From positions 11,015,761-11,079,760 of the forward strand of contig NC_044289.2 in NCBI RefSeq assembly GCF_004027225.2: DNA of 64,000 nucleotides, in the 5' to 3' direction. Below, piece by piece: positions 1 through 28,187 of this stretch. The position numbers and the translations under genes are program-made. A model generated the notes under the pieces. That model was given only the letters and a program-made list of their open reading frames with translations, made no database searches and was not told the DNA's origin. Numbering within the stretch: the stretch's first letter is position 1; each line of letters begins with the position of its first letter. The stretch is from Strigops habroptila (Eukaryota > Chordata > Aves > Psittaciformes > Psittacidae).

Positions 1-3000
1 CTGCATGATGCCCTGAAGCAGCTCCATACAGAGCAAGTGGCTGTGGAAAGGCACCAGCAGCTGAGGAGCAGATGGATCCTGGCTCCAAAAAGCTGCAGTG
101 TCTGCAAGGCAGGACCAGACTTTCTACCCCAAAATGCTGCAGCCACTGGAGGGGCTCTGGCTGCATCTCCATGGCACCAGGAGCCCCACTGCTGAGGGGT
201 GAATGGGGACCATCGCTACAGGCTCAATCCCTCTGAGCCCTCAGCACCAAGGTGTCCCTGGGGGCTCGGCCAGTGCTGGCACCTCCTGTAGGGAAGAGGA
301 CTGGAGGTGGGGAATGGGTGATACTGTGTGCCTCCTGCTGTGGGTCACCACGCATGGGCCATCTCCTCTGCGATGGGAGCCCTGACACCTTCTTCTTCCC
401 TGCACAACCAAGCTGGTTTGATGCCCTGAGTTTCATCACAGCTTTATAGACCTCAGACCATGCTCATCCCACCCCAGGCTGCCCAAGGTAGCACCTTTGC
501 TGTGGCTTTTCCCCATCCACCCTAAACCCCTCTGTCAGGGTAGGTGGCTCAGCTCCTGTCACCAAGCATGGAGCACCCAAATCCACCACTGCGGGACCAG
601 CAGGCACCTTTCACCTGCCTCTGCATCAGAAACCTCTTCTGGCCATGGGTGTGTGTGAGATTTTATAGGCGATAACCCCTGGGAAAGTGGGAAACGCAAG
701 GAGAGCTGTACACTCAGCTTCCTGGCGTGGCCCAACGCTCTGCTCAGGAGAGCCAATGTCAACAGATAGACCTGAAGGAAGGAGCAAAACCAAATACATG
801 AGTACTTTGCAGAACAAGAGTTGTAAAACCTGCACAAACCTGAACAAGTGCCACAACACTCTTTTATACAGTCAGAATCAATAGTCAAGCCCACTCATGG
901 TGTTTGCTGACACATAAATGACAGCCACCATGCTGCATTTACGGCCAAGTGCCGCTCCTCCTGCCCCATTCAGCCACTTCTCTCCCTCTCTGCTCCAAGA
1001 GGAGGCTCAGCATTTTGCTGCATGGTCCCTGAAGCCTTGATACCCCACGATAAGAAGCTGCTGCTGCTCCTCTCCAGTGTGCCAGCCTGCCCTGGTTTCC
1101 AACCAGCTGGGCAGGTCCTGCATCGCACCCCATCATCAGGATGGCAGGGTCCATCCCACTACCAGCTCAGCCTGGGAAGAGGATGCACTGGTGCTAACGT
1201 CACCCAAGGAAATTAGGCCACAGGCTATGAGGCTGGGCAGGATGTCAGGTTAATGGATAGGGCAACACTGTGGGGCCAGCAGGAGGCATAAAATAACAAC
1301 TGCCCCATGGAGAAAAGCCCTGCCTGTGCTGCAGGCCCCTGTCCAGCAGGCTGCGTGGCCTCTCACTTGCGGCCACCATGGCTCGTGAGCAGGTCCTGCC
1401 CCAAGGATGGGCAGACTCAGCCAGATTGAGGTGCCCCAGCAGATAGGAGCAGAGAAGGCGCTGATGGGCACCCAAGGGAACCAGCCATCAGCAGGGTAAA
1501 GGTAGCACTGGGAAATGAAGGGTGGAATAAGGAACAGGAGGGACAAGGGGACAGAGCGAGGCTTCAGATCCACAGCCTGGCTGCTCCCCTGCCTAGAGTC
1601 TGCTGCCATCAGGGACTAAATGGTGATGGAATGGAGATGGTAGCTTTGCCACCCCATGGATACCCTGGTGGAAGCAGAGCCGCATGCTGCCCGCAGCTCA
1701 TCCATGGGTGTGCTCAGGGACTGCCACTGTCTGAGAGAAATCTCTGTTGACCTGGGTGTGTTTCTGTGTTACAGGCATTGAAACCTGTGTGAAAACGCAG
1801 GGGTGAAGGGAGGTGTCATGGGGTTACGCACAGTTCAGCCCCAGCCCTGCCCTCGATGCTGCTCCCGGCTCCATGTGGGCAAGCTGGGCATCAGCACACC
1901 CCTTCCCTGGGCATGGAGCCAGTGTATGGACTTGCTGGTCATTCCCCATCCCTGACTCACCAGGAGTCTTCTGGCAGCTGCCAGCCGTGTGCACTCCAAA
2001 TTAATGTGAATGCACCACAGGCAGCCCTGCGTGGGAGCAGAGGCTGCAGAGATGGGACAGGAACAGTTTAGGAATGGGTTAGCTCCGTTAGACTCACACC
2101 TTTGAGATGGTGCTCAGGATCCAATGCAATGTCTCTGGATGGCAGGAAAGAGCTCTCTCCTCCTTAGCACAGTGAAAGCAGAGGTGGACTTGGTGGGAGG
2201 AAAGGCATTCGAGGAGGAAGGAAAGTGCAGGAAAATGGGTGTTTCAGATGGCCTTGGCCCCGAGATGGTTCTTCTGGGTGCAGAGGCCATGTTCGCTCCT
2301 GGCCCTGACTGGGGCACAGGGCTGCATTGCCAAAGTGCCCAGATCTCCCTTCCAGCATTCCATGTATTGCTCAGAGCCTGTGAAAACCCAGTGAAGTGCC
2401 ACACTAATCCCACACCTAATTTTCCTCCTCCGGGCTAAGCAGAGCCTTGTGTGCTGGCACACACTCCCTGCAGAAGAGAAACATGCCTGCGGGACAAAAC
2501 TCAGTGCTGCCCAAAGACAGGGAGCACCACATACACAGCTCCCTCTGCCACCCTGCTTCATCCCAGCATCCCCATCCCTGCGTGTTATGATGGTGTTTGG
2601 GAGGGGCGACCAAGGTCGTTTCTCAAGGATATGGTGCTCTGGTATTTATATAGAAACATTTTAAAGCGAAAGCGGGCAGCCTCTCCTCAGAGAGGGAGTC
2701 AGACCCGCTCCTGCTGCTAAACACACCCAGGCATGTTTTCTGGAGCAGCCTCCAGAGCTGCCCTGCAGAAGCCCAGCAGCAGGCCTGAGGCCAGGGTGAG
2801 GGCACCTCAGAAAGGTGGCCCAGAAAGCAGCCTGCAGGCACCGGCAGCAGGGCACAGACCCAGAGCCACCTTATAATTCCCCTCCGGGTAGTAGCCAGAA
2901 CCCTTTAAAACCTGCAGCTCTGCAGCACAAACTCCTGCTCCCCATCAAATCTCATTGTGACCAGCATTAAGGGATTAGCTGGTCCCTGCTGCTGTGCCGC

Positions 3001-5654
3001 AGCCAGCTCTGGGCATGGCTCGTGCCCCGCTGCCCACGGGGGGCTCGCTGGCTGCACGGCCCCATCCCAGGGCGAGACTCCCTTAGCTCTGCCTGCAGAG
3101 AAGATGAATGGCAGCACATACAACCTGCTCCGGGAAACACCAGGTACCCACTACAGTCCCCCCTGGCACTCACGGCAGGCAGAGAAGTAGCTGCAGAGGC
3201 TATGTGAATGAAGGGCGTTAGCAACCCCCAGGGTCGCCAGTGGGGTTTCAGAGCAGCAAAATATGCTAATCCCCCACATACGTATTGCTTGTCCCCCTCC
3301 GAGGGGACCCCAGTGTCCCTGGTTTCTGGTTTGGTTTGTGGGTGGTGATGGCTGATGTCCCCAAGCTTGGTTCTGGGGCTCTTGAGAGAGATACCCCAAC
3401 TTGGGAGCATGGTGGGGTGGCTGCTGGGGCTCCTGGGGGAAGAGATGGTGGAGACAGGCTGGTGTCCCACAGATACCTTGAGTGTGTCATTTGGGAAATG
3501 AATTGGTCGTTCTCAGCCCAGTTCCCAGTGCCTGTCATTACCGCCCTGTGCTGCAGCCTTGGCAGGCCCAGGGATGCGCCCTGCCAACCTGCAGCACAGC
3601 CTCTGGTTCCGCCCTGATTTACTGCCTTAGCTCCTCAGCTAGAGGTATGCAGTGGGACTGACCCAGCCCTCATAATCAAAGTGTAAAAGCAACTAAAACA
3701 GTTTCAGTTCTGTTTGCACGGAGCTCTTACCGGAAAGGTCTTTTTGGGTCTCACTCCAGCTCATGTCCCCCACCAGCCAGCTCCCACAGGCACCACAGCG
3801 AGGAAGCTGACTCGACGCAGGGTGCTGCCGCAGGACATGTTCGGACATGTCTGGTGCCTCCCAAACCCTGGACTACTGCTCCTCGCAAAGCCTCATCCAC
3901 AAAACACCTCGACACCCCCCACTCGACCCTGGGGCACAGCAAAAATCCTGGGGCTCCTCTTGCTTGAGCAATCCTCCCAAGCAGGGCTTGTGCTGACAAT
4001 GGGGTTTGTGCCTCCTGGGGCAGCCTGCACCCCAAATCACCACCCCATGGGACGAACTCCCCACACCAGCACCCCACAGGGAGCTGCATGCTGGGAGCTG
4101 CTCCCAGCAAATACCTGTGCTCTTTATCAGAAGCCATGGATTTAGAAAAGTTCACGGTTTCGGTGTCCCATGATAGGTTTACTAAGAAATAGTTCATTTC
4201 CTCAAATGATGTAGTTTATGGTCATAATATATCTTAATTTCTTTATGATACAAGAGGCCAATGGCACTGGGCCTTCCAGGAATGTAAAGGGACAAATAAT
4301 AGTGTTATCCTGTCTTGGAGACATAGGTCAAATGCTCAGAGGCTAATTAGCCGTTAGCTATGTTGTTTGTTAGTCGGGAGCCAGGCAGTTGGCACTGCAG
4401 TGTCCTGCCCACGTGTGATCTCCTCCCCTTGCTGTCCCCTCCCCATGCAACAAACCTTGCCTGTAGAAACCTTCCATGTTCCCATGCCTTGCTTGCTGCT
4501 GTGTGTTTCCGTTTCTGTGGCAGTAGACAGGATGTCGTGTTACACAGGAGGTGCTGTGGTGGCCACAGGCTGCAGGGGTGCGAAGCTGCTGTGGGCATGG
4601 AGTTCCCGGGTGCTGCTTTGCTCCCACCTACCCCTCTGGCGCTTGGTGTGCTCTGGCAACTGAGGACAGTGGGGACAAGACAGGCTATTCAGGCATTCTG
4701 CACACTCCTGCAGAGAAAAAGCATTTAGCACTAACTTGTTTCCTTCTGACTCCAGAAACCAGAATCTCCCAAATTTTAACTTGCCACTCCTTACTGCTTT
4801 CTTATTTTTTCCCCATGCCCAGCCTACCTTTCCCAGTTCAGACCTGACCAGTGCTTCCTCCTCCAGCAACCTTATGCTTTCCTTATGCTGCCTCCCATCC
4901 CTTTCCTGAGATGCTCCCCCCGAGTTCATCTCCCCACCCAGGGTGACTTTTCCAGCCAGCCCACAGCTGGAGGATTCAGAAAGATGCTTTTTGCCCTTGG
5001 GGAGCCCTTGACTTGCCCTCCTTCGGGGACACAGGCTCAGACTGCCCCCCACCACCCTCACCCCACTGAACAATCCCTCCGCACTCCCAGCAGCTTTGCA
5101 GTCCTTTGCCTTCCTTTCTAGTGAGGGCTGATCCCGAGAGCCCCAGCAGTGACTGGGGGTCACTCCCCATCTTGGCTCGCTGCTGCATCCACTTTTGCAA
5201 AAAAGAGAAAAGCTTAAAAAAGAAAGGTAAAACTTGCTATGTAACCTTTGTTGATTTTGGCTGTTCTCCACCCATTGCTTCACCAGCTGGAATGATTCAG
5301 GGCTGTTTCATGTATGTATAATGAATGTAGAAAGTCAATGAAACCTAAATCCCTTGCAAGGGTGATGACAGGGGTGAAGTGAAATCTCTCTCAACTGCCA
5401 AATTGGGAGTTCTGTAGGGCTCTTTTTCTCTGGGAAGTTAGAAGATTACTTCAGTTAAAAAGACATTATATTAATCTGCTAAACAATTCCAGATGTGGGC
5501 TGCTGAGATCCCTGCCACACTAAACACGTAAGCTGGTGAGGTATGGAAAGCAATAGGTGCTCGTTGCTAGCAGCAAACCCTCTCCAGCACTGCTGCTTCC
5601 CTGTGGCTTCTGCTCTCCCATTTAAACTGGGCTTAAATGACTGGATTCGAGCTG

Positions 5655-5692
5655 AGTGTAGACAGTGTAGACAGTGCCAGTGTAGACAGTGA
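5655..5692 (+). repeat. short tandem repeat, TGTAGACAG core
   Basis: The core TGTAGACAG occurs three times within about 35 bp, the first two copies head to tail at a 9-bp period and the third 15 bp further on. No function is implied. Confidence 0.6.
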
Positions 5693-8597
5693 ACCTGAAA
5701 CAGCATGTGGCAAAGTCAGAGCTTTCCCAGGTTTCCTCCCAAATAGGCAAGAGGGTGTTTTGCTGAAAAGCATCTGGATTGTGGTTTGGACGGAGTGCAG
5801 TGTTCACTTAATGGTTTAGGTGAGGCAAGTGGGATCAGCAGTTGGAGCTATAGCTCGGGATGAGTTACAGCCTATGGTGTAATGCAAGATGAATCAACAG
5901 TTCCTTTTCCTTTCTTGGTCTGAGAACAGTTCACACTTACTCTCCTGGCAAAGCAACAGCTCCCAAGCATATTAGTAATTACTTCCTCAACTGCTGAGAG
6001 CCTTTGTTAGGCAGGATAATAAAACCCCTTTCTGGTCCTGGGGTGAAAGCAGTGCACAGTGTTATCAATATATGCTGAAATGGTCTGTCTGTCTTCATGT
6101 TTGCAGTTCTTTCCCTAATGCTTTTTCATACCAGCTTTTTATTTGAGCTCAAATAATTGCCTCCAGCTCCAACATTCATCCCAGCTTTGGCTGAAATGCA
6201 CATGTTGCTTTTGGAGAGGAGTTCAAGCAACCTCCTTTGAAGTATCTCTTTCCCCATGTCCAAAAACTGCCTTGATTCTCCATACGGTGATTTTATGGCC
6301 TGGGGGCAGTTCTGGTTGATTTGGCTACTTTCGGATAGATTTGGCATTGGTGAGAAATACCTGAGGTTATTGTAAAGCTGCCTCCATCACTCTGGGCTGT
6401 GCTGGGGAGCTCAGGGTGCCACTGCATGTCACAAGCTCACTAGTAACAGCATGTCCGGGGTCTGTCAGGCATTGTCTGCCCTGGGCATTGCCCCCAGCTC
6501 TAAGTAGCATCTGTCTCAACCACAGCACTAGGGAAAATAAATCACCAAGAGTGATCTGGTTTTGCACAGGAAGATGAAATGCCTGTGTCTTCCCTTGGGG
6601 AACAGGTCCTTCATGGCTGTGGTCACCTCCTGCCTCTCAGGGCTGGATCTTTTTGATCCAGCTCTCTGGATGCAAGTGGTGGATCTTTCTGGTTCACCTC
6701 CACAAGGTGTTTTGCTGGGGCAGGGACATGTTCTGTGAGGCTGGCGAGGGGCAAACAGACCCTGATCAGCTTCTGCTGAATCATCAGTTTTACTGGAGAC
6801 TTCTCGCTGCTGCTGGGGATATTCCGGGGATGGACACAGGCACAGACCCCATCTGTGTGTCCATCATACGACTGCCCAGAGCAGAGGCAAAGATCCTCCG
6901 CTTGAACTGGGGGCTTGTTTCAGCTGCACTGACCTGCAGCCCCCCCAGACCCTGCCAAATTCCTTGGAGCTGCTTTTAATGCACTGACAACTCTGCTCCG
7001 GAATCATGGCATGGTAGAAGTCAGAAGGGTTTGACAGTGTGGCCTAAATATCCCTGTTTACAAAAAGTCTGACAAAACACAAACCCTTGGCTTTATCTTT
7101 CCCATTTGGAAATAGCCACAGAGCAAATATACTTAAGGCATGAAGGGAGGGGGATTTATATTGACTTTAGAAAAAGCTGTTCTTTAAAAACAGGAAAAAA
7201 AGCTCATCCTCGAGCTGTGTAGACTGGCTGTTAGACCCAAAAGTCCTGCGTGGAGGCTTAAAGCCTGCCTGCTAATCTGTGGCAATGCTGTGTGAGCAAG
7301 TCATGCAGTAAACTGCTCTCTGTTAATTTTTTAATGTAGAATAAACAGGTCAAGAAATGATTAGCATGAGAGTAAGTTGAGCTTGATCAGAAGCAGAAAA
7401 GATGAGAGGGAAGAGGCAAATTGGAGTTATCAGTTAACCATATGGAGTGGTTCTGCCTCCACCAGTTCATGTTCCTTCTCATTTTTCATCCTCTCTGAAG
7501 CCGCCTTTTCCCCCCTTCCCTAATTTAAATGATGATCTAAAATTGCTGATATAAGCACAATGGAAGCCCTTGTTTCTCCTTCTCGTTTTCTATCTAAAAT
7601 GGCTGCCCAAATGAATTGCAGGTGATAAGGTTCCTACCTGGTTATTCCCCATGGTCCTTCCCATTCCGTGTGGAGAAAGGGAGCTGCTGACATTAAGGTT
7701 GAAACACAGAAAATCCTCTTTGTGCAAGTACGAGTGCTCTGCTCCAGTGCAAAAGGTGTGATCCCAGCAGATCCGGAGGCTGAGCGGAGGCATCTGTGGG
7801 CAAGGGGAAGAGCAGCCCTCGGAACTGCTTGGAGTGGAGTTTGGTCAGTGGTCGGAGATCTATATTCTCAGATAGGCAGGACTTTGTCCACAAACTGGAA
7901 TTTGAAATTTCAAAGGGGAAAAAAAAAAAACCCAAGGCAAAAGGGACCTTTGCATGTGTGGAGATGACTGCGCTGGTGACGCTCCCCTGGGACTTCTGGT
8001 GCTTGTCTTGTAACTGGGCTTCGTGCTTCCCCAACAGCTCGCTTGGCAAAATGGTGGTGGGATGAGCAGGGGACTTGACCTTGTTCAGGGTGTTCCTCCT
8101 CTGGAGAGGTTTCAGACCCAAACCCATCTCTGCTTCACTTGCATGCCAGTGAAAAACCACTGCAGTCCCACAGGGGCCTTGGAGCTGCAAGTGACATGGG
8201 AGCAACCCGGAGTTGGGGAATCACTCATGTAAGGTGAGGTTGGTCCTGCTGGCTCTGGGCATTGGCATTTCTGCTGGGAATTTCAGAAACAGTGCAGAGC
8301 TGTGAGAGAAAAAAGCAAGGGGCAGGAGGGCGCCAGGTTCCTTGCTGCTGCCTGGTCACTGTCCATGCTCAGAGAGCTGCAGGTGACTCCAGACTGGGGG
8401 GTCTGATCAATAACAATGGAGAGCAGGAATGGGCCATAAGGAACAGCACGAGCACAATCCACCCAGGGGCACTGAGGAGACAGGGCCAGGCTCCTCACAG
8501 GGTGCATGGCGGGGGGAGATCAACAGGCATAAAAATGGGAGAGAAGTGTCTACGGGTCTAAGGAGAAATGTACTCACCGTGAGGACAGTCAAGTATC

Positions 8598-8703
8598 AGT
8601 TGCCTAGAGAGGTTGTGTGGTCTCCATCCTTGGCCTTACTTCCAGCAGGAGGTTGGAGTAGAGACCCTGAGGTCCCTTCCAACCTCAATTATCCTTTAAT
8701 CCT
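8598..8703 (+). mobile_element. CR1 LINE 3' fragment
   Basis: The segment follows the CR1 3' consensus: a GTTGCC-AGAGAGGTTGTG block, then TCTCCATCCTTGG, then GGTCCCTTCCAACCTCA near the end. It is 5'-truncated, as is usual for CR1, lies in the plus orientation and has diverged noticeably. Confidence 0.75.
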
Positions 8704-11385
8704 TCAACACCCTGTTCAAGAAGGGCAAGAGGAGCCCTGTGAGAGGAGCCTGCTCACCCATTTAACATGAAGAGCTAGCAAGCACAGTAGCTGATGGCAT
8801 CCTTACCATAAATGCTCTATTATATACTCTACTCCTGATCCTCATTTACTGAGAAGTATAGATCTTATTTTCTGGGAATCCCCTTTTGCTTTGGATGAAT
8901 TTGCTAGCCAGGGATATATAGATAAGGCCGAATTAGTGTCTAACGTGCCAGTGTGGGGAAGGATTTACTGCTCAAAAGATAAAAATTAAGTAATCACTTG
9001 GCACAGAACACTTCATCCCCCAGAGCTGCCACAGTCTCCTTTGCAGTGATGTCCTGGCTAGGAAGTAGCGGGTGGAGGGCTCAGCAAATGGGGACAGGAG
9101 GAGAGAGGAGAGGGCCTGAAAGCTGAATTTCCCCTGAGCACTTAATCTGGGAACAGCCTTCACCTACCAGCGAGGGTTTGCCAGCAACAAATTGTCTCTC
9201 TCTGGAATAAAAATGACAAAACATCTCCCGTAGGACAGAATTATTTGAATCCACCCCACAAATAGCCACTGACTTGAACATCTCCATCTAAAACAGCTGC
9301 CTGGCAGCAGCATCCTGTTGGCTAGTACAAGCCATGACTACATTGGCAAGCTGTCCCAAACCCCACCATGCAGGGATGTCAGGGGGAGACAGAGACTCCT
9401 CAGGCACAACATCCCCAGGGAGACCATGCCCAGGGAGCAGCCGACGTGTTTCCATGATGAGCCCATCTCCAGGTCAAAGGAGTCACACGGTGTCCTTGGC
9501 AGGTCCAAGACATGGGATTTGGGAGGGGGCACTGGTGACCGATAGAAGACACTGGTGGTGAGAAAACGACAGTCAACACAACCCCGGGCGGGAAGTGCCA
9601 CGTCCCATTGACAGTCCCGGCCTCGTGAGCCACCTAATGCTCTCCAAACTTCCCTGCTCCTTATCTGCCACTCTCCTGCACACGCTGCCTCACTGCTTTC
9701 TATTCCTGGCCCTTTTAATCCTTCCTGCCCAGGGAGCAAACGTCCTTCGCAGCCTTCCTTGCTCAGCAGGCTATTCAAAAACCAGGTTTGTTTTGCTGAG
9801 CAGAGCAGAACGGGCCATGCTTTTATGATATTTTACTAGACGCTGTGGCAAATCCTGCACATATTTGAGGTAGTGTCTGTAGCATTTATCTAATCAAGGG
9901 GATCACCGTGGCCTGGCCAGGATTGGGATGGAGGTCTCTAGGATTAGGCCATGGAGGGGGCTATGCTCTACCTTAGTATCCCCATCCTAGCTCATTGTAA
10001 AAACAATTTTTAGCTCAGGACTGCTCCTGCCGAAGGGAAGAGCCACCAGCACATGAGTGCCAAGAGCGTCGGGAGCACAGACCGGATGACTGTTTTCTCT
10101 GCAGCAAAGGATCATTTATCACAGTCCCAAGTGAGAAAACAGGGGCTCTAACCTGTGCTCAGCTTCACTCCTGCAGTTTCAGGGCAGAAGAACTGTTTGG
10201 AGGTGCTATATAGGTCAGTTCTAGGGGGCAAGGGCTGCTTGAACAGTATCTTGTGCTCCTAAAACATGAATAGCAAATCCTCACTAGCGTCACTGCCCAA
10301 AGACATGTGCTGTTGTGGAGCTAGAGACCCTGGTGCCAGGTTGTGGCAGCGATGCCACATGACCCAGCATAGCTTGGGGTGCCAGCAGGGCCACGGCTGC
10401 ATTGGGGTGCTGGGAAGCACAAACACAAGCAGTTGGGAGCCCAAATCAGCAGCCTGTGAACTCAGTCACCCGCTGCTGGTTGCGAAATCACAGGGATGTT
10501 TTCAACGTAGAGCAAGCTGATACCAAACCATTAATTGCTGGTTCTCCTGGGCCACGCAGCCAATGCCATCCAGCCATTGATTACATTCCCGCTCACTGAT
10601 CTTGTTATTACACTGAAATATCTCAGTCTCATCTAAAGCGAAGGGGCAGGGGGAAGGAGAGCACCCAGATTAGCAAGGAGAGCACAGGCAGCTCTGCTGC
10701 TTGCTCTGGCCCCCTGCTCAGTACCAGCAGGGTCCAACCCAAGGTCTGGGTGAAGCAGCAGAACCAGCACTGATGGTGCTGGTGAAAACTGCACCCACAG
10801 AAGGAAAAAGCCCACTGCAGAGCAAAGCACTGTAAAACACCTAATGAAGCCCAGGGCTGGGGGTTTCTGGCACAGGGTGGCTCTGGCAGTGGGACAGGAG
10901 CAGCCCCAGGGATGCCCAGGGTGTCCATGCCACCCCCCAGCCCCGCTTGCTGTTTAGGCACGGCTACAGAGTAGGATCTGTTTATGGGGCATCCAGCCCC
11001 TATAAAACCCTGTTTATAGGGAAGTAAAAGGAGTCATATGTCATTACTTTGCATAGCAACGTGTAAATTGCCAGGCAGGCGCTGACCTTCTCTGACTGGG
11101 AGGGAGAAGAAAGGAGAAGGGGTGGGAAGGATGTTGGGAACAAGAGAAGGGAAAAGCAGGGGTGAAGACAACCAACAGCGGAGAGGGGAAGGCAATGACA
11201 GAAATGAAGAGAAACCTTGTTCTCCTGTCAGGGGGTTTTCCAAGTTTTCCCACACAAGTACTATTAAGACCAACACCAACAGCTCAGCATCAAGGTCAAT
11301 AGCCCAGGAAGGTGCTCCCTCATCAGCAGAGCCTGCTCCTGCGTCCTGCCTGCGCCTGGGAGCCGGGATCGTCAGAGTGCCTTGA

Positions 11386-11665
11386 GATTCAATAACAAAC
11401 AGTCAACAAGAATCACTGCTGCTCCACCAAAAAAAAAAACAGCTTAGCAGCGTTCACAGTGGGTGAGATGATTAAAGATTAACCCCCTGCCTCCTGCCTC
11501 CACCCCTCTGGGGAATATAGGCCTTGAGGCTCAGCAAATCCTTTCAGAGAAATACCTGAAATAAAAGACAACAGATAGGGACGCAGCGAAGGCAGAGGGA
11601 GGCAGAAGGGCCAATAGCCTCGGACAAGGGAATCGGTACAATCTGGCCCGTGTTTGCTGATGATA
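11386..11665 (+). promoter_or_regulatory. HNF4A: HNF4A P1-type proximal promoter and 5' UTR
   Basis: This is the stretch immediately upstream of the exon that encodes the P1-type N terminus (MADYSAALDP), so by position it is the P1 promoter. It contains an HNF1-like site at 11471-11483 (ATTAAAGATTAAC; its reverse complement keeps one perfect GTTAAT half of the GTTAATNATTAAC consensus). It also contains an ATTGAAT/FOX-like cluster near 11386-11402, a CCAAT motif near 11612 and a TGTTTGC FOXA-like motif at 11651-11657. No clear TATA box lies at a convincing distance. In mammals the P1 promoter is driven by HNF1A, HNF6 and FOXA factors in liver. The transcription start is not determinable here. 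Confidence 0.6.
11471..11483 (-). promoter_or_regulatory. candidate HNF1 binding site in P1
   Basis: Read on the minus strand the site is GTTAATCTTTAAT, an inverted repeat with one exact HNF1 half-site and one with two changes. It lies about 185 bp upstream of the first HNF4A codon. HNF1A control of HNF4A P1 is established in mammals; binding at this site is inferred. Confidence 0.5.

Positions 11666-28187
<16,522 letters not shown>

Larger units (their letters stand above)
1..11385. other. HNF4A upstream flank, no recognised exon
   Basis: No stretch in these 11.4 kb reads as a protein I recognise, on either strand. Open frames here are short or of low-complexity, proline- and serine-rich composition, as expected from GC-rich noncoding DNA. 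I looked for the mammalian HNF4A P2 first exon (short peptide containing VNAPLG) and for R3HDML CAP-domain exons, and found neither. One CR1 tail lies at about 8598-8703, a short GTGTAGACA-type repeat at about 5657-5690 and a possible isolated first exon at 3104-3143 (see findings). The region probably holds distal regulatory DNA for HNF4A, but this is inference from position only. Confidence 0.6.

Noticed and set aside
1985-2070. A VNAP-like peptide resembling the HNF4A P2 first exon
   Set aside because: Only four residues match, no in-frame ATG precedes it and no donor follows at the right place.
4540-5283. 247-codon minus-strand open frame
   Set aside because: No family resemblance, biased composition (Ser, Gly, Lys), no splice or promoter context; likely chance in GC-rich DNA.
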